Counted from the stretch's first letter, positions 1-8,224 are shown. The stretch: 22,568 nucleotides of DNA from Promethearchaeota archaeon (GCA_016839865.1 JAEOTN010000355.1:1-22568), one strand, 5' to 3'. The notes: generated by a model not told the origin, from the sequence alone. Numbers and translations are program-made.

Positions 1-106
1 AGCAGTGCTTCATTCGTCACCAATGGCAGAGACCTTATACAAACAACTTGGTTTTATGACAGTTACGAATTTTTATTTATACGCTTCAGAAGTTGGGCAT
101 ATATAG
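1..106 (+). CDS. C-terminal end of a GNAT-family N-acetyltransferase (5'-truncated by the window)
   Basis: Reading from base 2, 34 codons are open before a TAG at 104-106. The peptide contains SSPMAETLYKQLGF, which matches the end of many GNAT acetyltransferases: a residue that contacts acetyl-CoA, then the A..LY..LGF turn before the last strands. Everything upstream, including the acetyl-CoA pyrophosphate loop, lies outside the window, so the substrate cannot be guessed. It is the first of three GNAT genes here; the others are at 12401-13195 and 13242-13889. The family call rests on this short tail only. Confidence 0.6.
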   Translation, partial: AVLHSSPMAETLYKQLGFMTVTNFYLYASEVGHI

Positions 107-335
107 GAAGCAAACAAGAAATGTTTAAATCTTCCCAATAAAGCATTTGAAGGATGTAAAATGTAAAAAAAATCAAGACACCTTTAGGGATAAAGCATGT
201 GTATGAAAGATAATTGTCGGATCTACAACAAATTTAACCCAATCCCCCTAAAGAGCTATAGATATTTTTAAATATCCATAAAAGGAACTAAATTTAGAAT
301 CTTATTTTTACATGACGATATAGAAGGTTTTTCAT
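107..335 (+). promoter_or_regulatory. Intergenic region with likely promoter and ribosome binding site for the gene at 336
   Basis: No gene is visible in this 229-base gap. An AT-rich box at about 264-276 (TTTTTAAATATCC, part of an inverted repeat GATATTT/AAATATC) is a plausible archaeal TATA element. It would place a transcript start near 295. GAAGG at 323-327 lies eight bases before the ATG at 336 and is the likely ribosome binding site. Confidence 0.4.
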
Positions 336-1190
336 ATGGAAAAAGATACTAGAAAAGCTACTGGTTTGTTAGGTTTATTATGCCTAATATTTGGCATTGG
401 AGGGATTTTAGCACACTATTTACTTAGCTACCTTTTCTTGGATCCCCTACTATTTGCTGAAACCGATGCTGCTAAAGAATGTGCAGTTTCAGTACCGATA
501 TTCTTCCCAATGTTTGCAAACATAGGTTTTATTGGGGGATTATTATTTATTATAGCAGGAATTGGATTTTTCGAAAAGGCAAATTGGGCATACGCATTAG
601 CAATTATGGGTAATGTTATCTCCTTAAAATCAAGTTTCTGGCCAAATATTCCAATAATGGAAGCAGATCTAATGCTTCCAGGACCTTGGTTTGGAATTTT
701 CTTACCTAATCTTTTGTTTTATTTTGTGTTTTTGCGTGCTAGTGGAAAGGAAACTTGGAAGAAAATTTTGCTTGGTTTATTTGGTGGTATGGCATTTATT
801 CTCAACTTCATAAATGCAATTGCTTCAACAACAAGATTGCTGAATCATTATGATGCGGAAAACATCATTGTTGCACAGATGTTCATGTTAGTGTTATTCG
901 TCAATATTCTTGCGTCAATTGCATTTGGTGTATTTACAATAGGGTTGTTTATAGGTAAAAAGAAGCACCGTGTTCGAATTGCAGGATTTATTGGAGGCAT
1001 TTTGTCAATTACTGGAGGATTTCCTCTCGCAATTTACTCAATGTTCTTTTTCGGACCCGCTGCCGGATTCTCAATGTTCATAATGGCACCGGTTATTTCT
1101 ACAATAACATTCCTCATGATTCTATTTCCAGGATTATGGAAAAGATTCATGGAACCAAGAATAAAAGCCCCGGAAATAAAAACAGAATAA
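336..1190 (+). CDS. Multi-pass membrane protein of unknown function (paralogue of 10642-11469)
   Basis: This is a 284-residue protein with about eight hydrophobic helices, short polar loops and a charged C-terminal tail. I do not recognise the family. It clearly shares ancestry with the protein at 10642-11469. Both have an N-V-I-(S/A)-L run, then F-W-P-x-I-P-x-M, then F-L-P-N near the middle (residues about 94-125), followed by a positively charged loop and a G-M-A-x-x-x-x-x-I-N helix. No signal peptide distinct from the first helix, no catalytic motif and no metal-ligand cluster is evident. The ATG at 336 is supported by GAAGG upstream. Because it runs opposite to the redox cluster next to it, it is not in that operon. 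Transporter, sensor or structural roles are all open. Confidence 0.75.
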   Translation: MEKDTRKATGLLGLLCLIFGIGGILAHYLLSYLFLDPLLFAETDAAKECAVSVPIFFPMFANIGFIGGLLFIIAGIGFFEKANWAYALAIMGNVISLKSSFWPNIPIMEADLMLPGPWFGIFLPNLLFYFVFLRASGKETWKKILLGLFGGMAFILNFINAIASTTRLLNHYDAENIIVAQMFMLVLFVNILASIAFGVFTIGLFIGKKKHRVRIAGFIGGILSITGGFPLAIYSMFFFGPAAGFSMFIMAPVISTITFLMILFPGLWKRFMEPRIKAPEIKTE

Positions 1191-1207
1191 AATCAATTAT
1201 ACATTTA

Positions 1208-1217
1208 TTTTTTTTTT
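1208..1217 (+). terminator. Oligo-T transcription terminator
   Basis: Ten consecutive T residues lie 18 bases after the stop codon of the 336-1190 gene, in the gap between convergent genes. Archaeal RNA polymerase stops at such T tracts without needing a hairpin. Confidence 0.5.
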
Positions 1218-1224
1218 ACAGTAT

Positions 1225-2049
1225 TTACTTGACAAATTTTGTGTGATTGATAGACGCTCCAGTATCACTTAGTATTGATTTTAAATTCCCATATCTTTTC
1301 ATGGACATGAGAATCACTTCAGAGCCGTCAGAAATCATATCCTTCAATGACATTATTGCTTGTAATTTTCCTTTCATTGCCCCACTAACATCTTTTAATG
1401 ATGCGCTATCAGTTTTTTCAATAATATCACTCAGCATTTCTAATGAAACAGATTCAATAACCTTAGCATCTGGATTTTGCTTAGGTTCTGAGGTGTATAC
1501 TCCATCAACATCAGAAACAAATATTACTCTATCTGCAGAAAATTGTTTAGCAAATAGAACAACAAATTGGTCACCGCTTCCTACACTGAATCCCATTTTT
1601 GAATCATAGAGCATATCCCCACCAATTAAAGGAATCATACCGATTGACAAATATCCTTTTACTGCTTGTAGGAATGAACTTGAAATTTTCATTTTTTCGC
1701 TGGTACAAAAAGAAGAAGCATGTAATAGGTTAACGGGAAGATCCCCGTGTTCTATAAATGCTAAGGTTAGTTTTAAACGAAATTCATTGATTTCGTGTTG
1801 AGTTCGGGACATCGCGATTAATTGGTCAGATTGTTGAAATCCGAGATGCAGTTTGTGCTTAAATACAGGAACATGTCCGAAAGAGCCAACACCATGAACT
1901 ATTATTAAATCCTCAATTAAACCTGAATCGATGCATTCCTTGAGTTCCTTAACGACGGATGTAATTAATTCATCATTCGCTGTATATGGAGTAGATTTAT
2001 CCGTAAGGAGAGATCCCCCCAGTTTTATAATTGTTAACTTTCTCTTCAT
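1225..2049 (-). CDS. Isopentenyl phosphate kinase
   Basis: This 274-residue amino-acid-kinase-fold enzyme would phosphorylate isopentenyl phosphate with ATP to give isopentenyl diphosphate, the last step of the alternative archaeal mevalonate pathway. Visible family signatures are K9-L-G-G-S near the N-terminus, the HGVGSFGH segment at 52-59 with the expected catalytic His59, the G-G-D motif at 143-145 and S-G-D at 158-160, the S-D-V-D-G-V nucleotide loop at 179-184, and G-A-M-K-G-K at 223-228. The length is normal for the family. It is the last gene of the minus-strand cluster, 29 bases after the kinase-like gene at 2079. Enzymes of this family can also accept longer prenyl phosphates, so salvage of prenyl chains is possible given the neighbour. 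No clear Shine-Dalgarno precedes the ATG at 2049. Confidence 0.88.
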   Translation of the reverse strand: MKRKLTIIKLGGSLLTDKSTPYTANDELITSVVKELKECIDSGLIEDLIIVHGVGSFGHVPVFKHKLHLGFQQSDQLIAMSRTQHEINEFRLKLTLAFIEHGDLPVNLLHASSFCTSEKMKISSSFLQAVKGYLSIGMIPLIGGDMLYDSKMGFSVGSGDQFVVLFAKQFSADRVIFVSDVDGVYTSEPKQNPDAKVIESVSLEMLSDIIEKTDSASLKDVSGAMKGKLQAIMSLKDMISDGSEVILMSMKRYGNLKSILSDTGASINHTKFVK

Positions 2050-2078
2050 GTGTTCTGTGTCTCGGTATGTAAATTATT

Positions 2079-2888
2079 TTAGAGTGTCCAGAATTGATAA
2101 GGCCACCAGCTTGTGAATACTGTTGAGAACAATGCAACCATCATGATGACGCTAATCGGAATTGTTAAATTATCCGAATTTGGGGGAGATATAAGTTCCA
2201 CGAAGGTTGCAACTAAGGATATGATTGCTACTGGTAACATCAGTCTTAAGACGTTAAATGTTGCGATTTCAATAGAAAATAGTGCAATCAATCCCATACT
2301 GAATGCAAATGATCCAACAAACATTCCGATTGCTCCGGCAATTGTCTTTTTTGCACCAGCAACTCCAAATTTCTTTTCTCCACCGAATTTCCTTCCAATA
2401 ATATCAGCAAGTCCGTCTCCTCCTGCAAGACACCCTATAATAACAAATGCGGCAGGATTACCCTCGCTTAAGAGTCCACTTGGAGGAACATAGAACCATA
2501 AGACTGTTACGAGAACGATAATAATCGAATAGAACAAAGTGCCCTTTAAAAGTTCTTTTGGGTCCCCCGTTCTTGACATCCCTCTTACCGAATCTTCATC
2601 CTTCAATATACCTGTGCCAATTGCGATAAATTGAAGCACAAAAAGGGATGGTACAATCATCGCAATATATCGACTAAAAGACGATCCCGTGTAAAGAAAC
2701 CACGAAATTAAGTAGATAGGCGCCACGAGGATGTGAATTATCTTTCGTGTAATATATGTGGGAAGTTTCCCGCTCTTTTGAATTCTACCATTGATTTTCA
2801 CAATAAGTAGCAATGTCACTGTACAGATCACCATAGCTATTACGTCCCATAGCCATGCCAAATTTTCTGGAAAGGGGTTTAAAACCAT
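2079..2888 (-). CDS. Dolichol/phytol-kinase family integral membrane protein (CTP-dependent lipid kinase-like)
   Basis: About 269 residues with seven to eight hydrophobic helices. Family signatures include R-K-I-I-H-I after the first helices, G-D-P-K-E-L-L-K-G, a G-G-D-G-L-A-D-I-I-G-R-K-F-G nucleotide/Mg-binding segment, K-T-I-A-G-A, and E-L-I-S-P..D-N-L-T-I-P near the C-terminus. These fit the SEC59/VTE5/diacylglycerol kinase (DGK1) group, which uses CTP to phosphorylate dolichol, phytol, farnesol or diacylglycerol. I start at the ATG at 2888, with AGGTTG about nine bases upstream, rather than the TTG three codons earlier. It sits between the HTH_10 regulator (23 bases before this start) and isopentenyl phosphate kinase. 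That pairing suggests stepwise prenol to prenyl diphosphate phosphorylation. A general archaeal lipid kinase remains possible. Confidence 0.75.
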   Translation of the reverse strand: MVLNPFPENLAWLWDVIAMVICTVTLLLIVKINGRIQKSGKLPTYITRKIIHILVAPIYLISWFLYTGSSFSRYIAMIVPSLFVLQFIAIGTGILKDEDSVRGMSRTGDPKELLKGTLFYSIIIVLVTVLWFYVPPSGLLSEGNPAAFVIIGCLAGGDGLADIIGRKFGGEKKFGVAGAKKTIAGAIGMFVGSFAFSMGLIALFSIEIATFNVLRLMLPVAIISLVATFVELISPPNSDNLTIPISVIMMVALFSTVFTSWWPYQFWTL

Positions 2889-2911
2889 TTTAATCAACCT
2901 TTTATTTTATT

Positions 2912-3643
2912 TCATTCAATTTTATTTTTATTAGTAAGAGTATCGAGTTCAACTTCATCAGTATCTCGACAATTCATATAACATTCTGCGAGTTTCTTGC
3001 TAATTCTCCTGATGTTTTCCGATAATGCTGAAACTGACATTTTAATTCCTGATTTTTCAAGTTCGTCGACCGCTTCAGTTAGCGATTTCTTTCTAGGAAT
3101 ATCGAACAACCCGAATTCCATTGCTTTATCCAAGATTTTCTTTTGGTGCAAATTCAGCGTCGGAGCACCGCAATATTTTTTCGCCACATTGAATTTCAGA
3201 GTTAGTTTTTCCCATATAGGTTTACGAAATATTTCTTCAATCTTACGAATAGGAGCAATTAATTCCAATGTGATTGTTCCTTTTTGAATTTTAATTGGGT
3301 AAAGGAGAATTATTTGAGGTCCTCTGATCGCGTTAATGACCCAAGGACCATCAAAAGTTACATTCATCATAATTTCTCCTGGCACATCAACTAGACGCTC
3401 ATATTTTCCGGGTTCCATATCTTTGGAGAATTCTTTGAAGAATGATTTAGTTTTTTGGCCTTTAACGTAAAGCAAACAATTTCCTTGTTCTTCTGTTATC
3501 GATCGCATTTTTAATATAGAAAATAGCAGATTTGGATATTTTATGCTATATACTGAAAGCCATCTTTGTTTGGGAACCGAAAAATTAACTTGTGTGCTGA
3601 TTACAGTTGTTGTTTTGTGAATATCTTCCAAATCTTCTACCAT
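2912..3643 (-). CDS. HTH_10 (bacterio-opsin activator type) transcriptional regulator
   Basis: A 243-residue protein. Residues about 163-218 match the archaeal HTH_10 domain: L-H-Q-x-x-I-L..A..F-G-L-F-D-I-P-R, a helix rich in E/A, then S-A-L-S-E-N-I-R-R as the recognition helix. The first 160 residues are a sensor-like region I do not recognise. They contain no PAS or GAF signature that I can see, and Cys56 and Cys158 are the only cysteines before the HTH. Related regulators in haloarchaea control redox and energy genes. The gene lies 35 bases after ctaB and just before the lipid kinase, in the same direction, so it is probably co-transcribed and may control the cluster. Its ATG is preceded by GAGGAAAA. 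It has Cys221 and Cys225 near the end, which could in principle be redox- or metal-responsive. Confidence 0.75.
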   Translation of the reverse strand: MVEDLEDIHKTTTVISTQVNFSVPKQRWLSVYSIKYPNLLFSILKMRSITEEQGNCLLYVKGQKTKSFFKEFSKDMEPGKYERLVDVPGEIMMNVTFDGPWVINAIRGPQIILLYPIKIQKGTITLELIAPIRKIEEIFRKPIWEKLTLKFNVAKKYCGAPTLNLHQKKILDKAMEFGLFDIPRKKSLTEAVDELEKSGIKMSVSALSENIRRISKKLAECYMNCRDTDEVELDTLTNKNKIE

Positions 3644-3678
3644 ATTGTTTTCCTCATTTTTTTTATTTCATTAATTTC

Positions 3679-4557
3679 TTAAACTATAACACCAACATAC
3701 AAAAGCACGAAGCCCAGCAACATAAATGCACTTGCAAACTTAAATATTGTAAATGTGAGTTTTTGGGTGGGTTTTATAAAATTCATGATTACCAATACCA
3801 TTAATACCGTACAAAACACTCCGATTATGATTCCTACGATCCAATGAATCCTCATAAGGATAGCTGTCACACCCATCACAACCGCATTTACTAATCCGCT
3901 TCCCGCAATTACATACTGTGTTTGTTTTTCAGAACTGACAACGGGCCACATTGGTACTCCTGCATTCTTGTATCCTTCCAAATTATGAGGTATTAATGCG
4001 AGAGTGAGGATGTGAATGGGTATCCAGGTCAGTATGAAAAACATCAACAGAATTGCAATCCCATCAATGGTTCCAATTGCTTGAACCCTTCCTGCAACAG
4101 CTGGTAATCCCCCCGCAATCCCTCCAAAAAGTATACTTAATTTCGTTCTTCGTTTCAACCAAATACTATAAATTACGAAATCGAAAAAGAATCCCAGAAA
4201 AATCATCAGAGTGGTTAACCAATTCCACAGAAATACTGTTAATGCCAATCCTACTGCGGTGAAAGCTATTCCATTGATTAATGCAAAATTAGGTTTCATT
4301 TTACCACTGGGCAATGGACGGTCTTTGGTTCGCTCCATTTTGGCATCAATGTCACGATCGACATACATGTTGAGTATAGTGGTACCAGATATCGCGATAA
4401 AAGTAGAAAAAGATAATAGGAATACCTCTAACCAATCGAACTCTCCTATTGGAATGGCTGACATCAAATACGCGAATATGCACGTCGCCAACAATAGTAT
4501 TGTCTGTTTTGACTTTATCAACTCGTGATAGTCAGACAGTATTTTCTTGAAGTTCAT
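3679..4557 (-). CDS. ctaB: Protoheme IX farnesyltransferase (heme O synthase)
   Basis: A 292-residue UbiA-superfamily membrane prenyltransferase with about nine helices. It would transfer a farnesyl group from farnesyl diphosphate to heme B, giving heme O, a cofactor used by heme-copper oxidases. The first aspartate motif is N63-M-Y-V-D67-R-D-I-D71, followed by M-E-R-T-K-D-R-P-L-P-S-G (74-85). The Y130-S-I-W-L-K-R-R-T segment, G-G-I-A-G-G-L-P-A (145-153), W178-I-P-I-H182, and A-G-V-P-M-W-P-V-V (199-207) are characteristic of CtaB rather than of UbiA or GGGP synthases. The usual Asp of the second motif, just before A-G-x-P-M, is replaced (L-E-G-Y-K-N). The start at 4557 has AGGAAA upstream, and the gene follows the Fe-S protein by 16 bases. 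Its position downstream of an oxidase-like gene supports a heme O or heme A-containing membrane complex. Confidence 0.85.
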   Translation of the reverse strand: MNFKKILSDYHELIKSKQTILLLATCIFAYLMSAIPIGEFDWLEVFLLSFSTFIAISGTTILNMYVDRDIDAKMERTKDRPLPSGKMKPNFALINGIAFTAVGLALTVFLWNWLTTLMIFLGFFFDFVIYSIWLKRRTKLSILFGGIAGGLPAVAGRVQAIGTIDGIAILLMFFILTWIPIHILTLALIPHNLEGYKNAGVPMWPVVSSEKQTQYVIAGSGLVNAVVMGVTAILMRIHWIVGIIIGVFCTVLMVLVIMNFIKPTQKLTFTIFKFASAFMLLGFVLLYVGVIV

Positions 4558-4573
4558 TATGGTTTCCTATTTT

Positions 4574-5938
4574 CTATTCTTTTCTTTTGACTTCACTATT
4601 CTCGAGGATTTGCAGGATATCTTGAACAGGTAAATCGGGTTTAGATTTAGAGGCAGCATTACTGAGATTATTCTTACAGAAGACACATGCCGATACCAGT
4701 GATTCTGCCTTTGTCTCAACGGCTTCGAGAAGTCGGTCTTCATTAATCTCATCCCAACATTCAAGAGTTTCATCTAGACGTGAGTCCGCAATACTTGTAG
4801 ATTCATCACCATACAAAGCTCGAACTCCTCCCCCTGCTCCACAACAATGACTCATTTTTTTATTATATTGCATTTCTGACAACTTGATACCTTCAATCAA
4901 AGATATTAACTCTCTTGGTTCGTCATATACATCACAATATCTTGCCAAATGGCATGGATCATGGTATGTAATAAGCAAAGGATCTTCTTTCGACCGCTTA
5001 TTATACTTGAAATACAAATTGTGCTCTTTCGCAAATCGAGGTAAGAATTGAGTTACATGAGAAAGTTTGAAACCCAGTTTGTTATTCGTGTGTTCTATGT
5101 ATTCATTCGAAAACGTTGAGAAACATCCAGCACATGAAAAGATTACCTCTTTTATTCCAGCTTTTCGGATCATGTCAATATTGTATTTCATGAGTTCAGT
5201 GGCAACATCATCAACCCCAGTTCTGAACAATACAGAACCACAACATTTTTCTTCGGGAAACACGACGAATTCAACACCCATTGCATCAAGAACGCGGCAT
5301 GTAGCACTCGAAAGCTCGTTGTTTCTAAAAGCACTTGTACACCCAATGAAATAACCAACCAAATTCTCAGGAACATCCTCAGGTTTCATTTCTCCCGATT
5401 CAATTTTACGATAGAGTTCTTTCCCGCGTTCCCAGGCTGTGTAACCCTCATCACAAGCGTTTCCTTGGCACCAATTATGACGATCTGTTCCCTGTTCCAT
5501 GAATGGATTTGCGTATTCCACAACAGAATCTCGAACCATTTTTAATTTTTCTGGCATTGCACCACCATCTACAGCTCGAACCCTAAACGATCGGAATACA
5601 TGAACTGTATCGATTCCTACAGGGCAAACTTCTGCGCAGTTGCCGCACAACATACATCTATAAACTACATCTTGGATAGTATTTGGATCAAATGGTACTT
5701 CTTTCTTATTTAATGATTTGAGGATTCTGTTGCGCCCACCAGCATAATCTGTTTCTTTATATGTTACATTATAGACTCTACAAACATCTCTACAGTAACC
5801 ACATTGAATACAACGCAAATAGTCTTTTGTCATATCTTCTGTGGTTATAGGTTTAATCAAATTCTTCTGTTGGGGTGAAAATAATCCTCCAGATGGAGGA
5901 CCGGTTGTAATTAAGTCTTTAGATTTTTTTTCTGTCAT
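4574..5938 (-). CDS. HdrD/GlcF-like iron-sulfur oxidoreductase subunit (two 4Fe-4S and two CCG domains)
   Basis: A 454-residue cytoplasmic protein without membrane segments. Two ferredoxin clusters are visible: C43-x2-C46-x2-C49-x3-C53 and C95-x2-C98-x2-C101-x3-C105-P. Two cysteine-rich CCG domains follow. The first has C200, C232-C233-G and C269-A-G-C272. The second has H-D-P-C329-H, C365-C366-G-A-G-G and C418-V-F-C421. This architecture is that of HdrD, GlcF, GlpC and related electron-transfer subunits that accept electrons from a flavoprotein partner. The partner is the FAD gene immediately upstream. An AGGAGG Shine-Dalgarno overlaps that gene's stop codon, so the two are probably translationally coupled. 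The in vivo acceptor could be quinone, a membrane heme protein or a thiol/disulfide. There is no HdrE-like partner here, which argues against classical heterodisulfide reductase. Confidence 0.88.
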   Translation of the reverse strand: MTEKKSKDLITTGPPSGGLFSPQQKNLIKPITTEDMTKDYLRCIQCGYCRDVCRVYNVTYKETDYAGGRNRILKSLNKKEVPFDPNTIQDVVYRCMLCGNCAEVCPVGIDTVHVFRSFRVRAVDGGAMPEKLKMVRDSVVEYANPFMEQGTDRHNWCQGNACDEGYTAWERGKELYRKIESGEMKPEDVPENLVGYFIGCTSAFRNNELSSATCRVLDAMGVEFVVFPEEKCCGSVLFRTGVDDVATELMKYNIDMIRKAGIKEVIFSCAGCFSTFSNEYIEHTNNKLGFKLSHVTQFLPRFAKEHNLYFKYNKRSKEDPLLITYHDPCHLARYCDVYDEPRELISLIEGIKLSEMQYNKKMSHCCGAGGGVRALYGDESTSIADSRLDETLECWDEINEDRLLEAVETKAESLVSACVFCKNNLSNAASKSKPDLPVQDILQILENSEVKRKE

Positions 5939-5950
5939 CTTCTTCTCCTC

Positions 5951-7405
5951 CTAGGACCACCTAAACATTAGTTTTGCAATTGCAAATAGTAGCTTAACCC
6001 TCCATAGACGCATTTTCGTTTTCACTATTCTATAGGAGTTAATCCTGTCATCCGGATCCACAGAATCTTTCAATTTCTGGATTTGTTTTACCTTGTCTTT
6101 ATTATGCAAATGATAGTAAAATGTATTCACAACACCGCAGGAGTAAATTCCATCACCGTTTTTATATGATAATTGAGCCATTTGATGGAAATTCGCTTTA
6201 ATCCCGAAAAATTCTATGGAATTTTCGATATCAGATAACCCGAATAACTTAATGCGGCTTTTACCATGAGCGCCACCTATTATGTAAAAAGCGTTTCGAT
6301 ATGTATCTCTCTTTACCAATGGTGCATAGGCAGCGTAAAATGCATTCACTCTCTCATCTGCAACCCAATATTCTTGGAATACAGGATTATTACACAAACG
6401 GCCGAGATTGAGTTCCGTGTCGGCGATATCTTTCCATTTCTCTTCTAGATACCATGTGTCGATCTCTAAACCACCCAGTTTCTCTGCTTTCTCCTTTGAA
6501 AATGCCATTACTTTTGCAGTAACTTCTGGATCATCATAAAATACTGCATATACGAAGAATGGTCGTGCAGGAATGGTTACGTGCGAGAAACTTTCGAATT
6601 TCTTATCCGAAAGGGAGAGATAAAAAGGCTTGTCAATAGCATTCGTTTTGATCAATCCGTAGAATTCTGATGCAGCTTCCATTGTGTGGAACCCGTAGCC
6701 CACCAGCTCCATCGATGTTTTCAACGTCGTTACACTTAATTCTACTTCGGCAACAGCACCGAAAATTCCAAAAGAACCCGGGATATCAGCTAAGGTTATT
6801 TCCCCACCACTATTTTTATGGATTCTAACAATCGCTCCATCGGATTTGACAAGAGTAACAGCTATTAATGAATCGATAATGGAACCAAATTTGACTTGTC
6901 CAATCCCTGCTCCCCCAGATGTAACTACAAATCCAGAGAGACAAGAGGATTTGTAACTTGTTGGGTAACATTTTGGTGCTAAACCTTTACCACGCAATGT
7001 TTGGATGAGCTTCAACCATGAAATACCACCATCACATTTGACTATCATCTTTTCGGTATCAATATCATGTACATTATTCATCCGACGAACATCAATCACT
7101 ACTCCTCCTTTTGTAGGAGTACTAGCAGAATAACAGGAAGTCCCTGCTGCTCTTACTGTCACGTTCAAGGAATAATCCTTGCATAATTTCATTACGCTTG
7201 AAAGTTGTTCGGTGTCTTTAGGACGAACTAAATGTGTAGCAATGTGCTCCTCTTTAAACTTGTAATGATATTTTGGTAATATCGAGAGGTCTCCAGTTGC
7301 AGCCTCAATTTCATAGCTATCGATGGTAACATGGGCAGGAGATACAACCTCTGCAACAGCTTTTGTGAAGTTTTCTTGTTTTTCTGTAATTGTTATTTTT
7401 GACAT
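5951..7405 (-). CDS. GlcD-like FAD-linked oxidoreductase (PCMH/VAO-type FAD-binding domain)
   Basis: A 484-residue flavoprotein. The PCMH-type FAD-binding fold spans roughly residues 50-225. Landmarks are H58-L-V-R-P-K, V-R-A-A-G-T-S (84-90, the FAD pyrophosphate loop), G-V-V-I-D-V-R-R-M-N (101-110) and S-G-G-A-G-I-G-Q..F-G-S (163-175). The rest would be the substrate-binding cap. Related enzymes oxidise 2-hydroxy acids such as glycolate or D-lactate, or alkylglycerone phosphates, but the substrate here is unknown. I chose the ATG at 7405 because AGGAGG lies at 7413-7418, overlapping the stop of the 8-TM gene. A start at 7498 would overlap that gene by about 80 bases. Coupled with the Fe-S gene downstream, it forms a GlcDF-like electron input pair for the cluster. 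Confidence 0.83.
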   Translation of the reverse strand: MSKITITEKQENFTKAVAEVVSPAHVTIDSYEIEAATGDLSILPKYHYKFKEEHIATHLVRPKDTEQLSSVMKLCKDYSLNVTVRAAGTSCYSASTPTKGGVVIDVRRMNNVHDIDTEKMIVKCDGGISWLKLIQTLRGKGLAPKCYPTSYKSSCLSGFVVTSGGAGIGQVKFGSIIDSLIAVTLVKSDGAIVRIHKNSGGEITLADIPGSFGIFGAVAEVELSVTTLKTSMELVGYGFHTMEAASEFYGLIKTNAIDKPFYLSLSDKKFESFSHVTIPARPFFVYAVFYDDPEVTAKVMAFSKEKAEKLGGLEIDTWYLEEKWKDIADTELNLGRLCNNPVFQEYWVADERVNAFYAAYAPLVKRDTYRNAFYIIGGAHGKSRIKLFGLSDIENSIEFFGIKANFHQMAQLSYKNGDGIYSCGVVNTFYYHLHNKDKVKQIQKLKDSVDPDDRINSYRIVKTKMRLWRVKLLFAIAKLMFRWS

Positions 7406-7412
7406 TTGAAAT

Positions 7413-7418
7413 CCTCCT
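7413..7418 (-). promoter_or_regulatory. Shine-Dalgarno that fixes the start of the FAD oxidoreductase
   Basis: On the minus strand AGGAGG occurs seven bases before ATG 7405-7403 and overlaps the TAG stop (7417-7419) of the upstream 8-TM gene. This supports the short start and translational coupling. Confidence 0.7.
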
Positions 7419-8223
7419 AAACGTTCGCAATGAATGTTGAAAGCATATATGCAGTCCACCAACATCCAAGCGTTATGTATCCAGTGATCTTTGCCCATTT
7501 ACGTTGTCCAGATAAACCGAACAATGCACTCAAAAACCCAGCAATTAATCCGATTGCACCACAGAGAATATGAATTGTATGAACTATCCCTGAATATGCG
7601 GTCATTTGAACTTCGGATAGAGTAAACAACGTGATTACATTCAAAGTTGTAAGAATCCAGGAGCTCCCCGCAGTTAATCCGTGATACATCACATATTTCG
7701 GTTCATTAGAGATAACCAAAATGGTACCAACAGATAGGAGAATCAATGCAGGGAACCCAATTATCGATCCAATATGAAGACTGTTCTTTTCAATAGGACC
7801 TGGCAAGAAGAATGTAAGAATTATTACTACAACCGCAAGACCCAATCCCATTAGAGCTAGTATGGTAAAAATAATTGTATAAACTGTCTTTTTGGACTTG
7901 ATTTTTTTAATTCTTTCAAGGATTAGTATGGCACCCAAGGTAGCAATCAGAAAAATCCCCGTTACTTCCGCTACCAAATGAATAGCAAAGGAAGTAGTCG
8001 AATCCGGAGTCCCCATCAACATCAGGACTGTATCTCTTACAACGATTCCCAGGACTAATGCCCCTATAGAAAGGAGTATTCCGATTACAATTCGAATGAG
8101 CTTCTTCTTTTTATTCATTTTATAGTAATCCAATAAAATTATCAGCACAAACATACCTAACATCGTCAGACACGTTAGTATGAAATGGACGATGGTGTAC
8201 GTTTCTGAAATAATCGTTACCAT
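7417..8223 (-). CDS. 8-TM membrane protein, C-terminal half resembling DUF420 (CtaM/YozB-like), possible heme protein
   Basis: A 268-residue protein with about eight helices and a very basic first cytoplasmic loop (K38-K41). Its paralogue at 14000-14806 is also 268 residues. Histidines kept in both are H13 (first helix), H150 (S-L-H-x-G-S), H181 (Y-H-G-L-T-A-G-S-S-W), H215 and H218 (H-T-x-H-I-L-C-G-A). The stretch from about 150 to 265, ending with G-Q-R-K-x-A-K-x-T-G-Y-I-T-L-G-C-W-W-T-A-Y, resembles my memory of the DUF420 pattern (paired transmembrane His, H-R-x-x-A-R, then W-L-Y-V..T-G). DUF420 proteins are linked to cytochrome oxidase assembly in Firmicutes. The start is one base after the oxidase-like stop, with AGGAGG upstream. 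It could be an assembly factor or a b-type heme subunit. The DUF420 link needs a profile search. Confidence 0.6.
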   Translation of the reverse strand: MVTIISETYTIVHFILTCLTMLGMFVLIILLDYYKMNKKKKLIRIVIGILLSIGALVLGIVVRDTVLMLMGTPDSTTSFAIHLVAEVTGIFLIATLGAILILERIKKIKSKKTVYTIIFTILALMGLGLAVVVIILTFFLPGPIEKNSLHIGSIIGFPALILLSVGTILVISNEPKYVMYHGLTAGSSWILTTLNVITLFTLSEVQMTAYSGIVHTIHILCGAIGLIAGFLSALFGLSGQRKWAKITGYITLGCWWTAYMLSTFIANV

Positions 8224-8224
8224 T

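Noticed and set aside
4574..5938. Classical heterodisulfide reductase HdrD
   Set aside because: No HdrE cytochrome b gene or methanogenesis gene is nearby. The adjacent FAD gene fits a GlcDF-like pair better.
7406..7498. Upstream extension of the FAD oxidoreductase to a start at 7498
   Set aside because: It would overlap the 8-TM gene by about 80 bases and add residues with no family match. AGGAGG sits just before ATG 7405.
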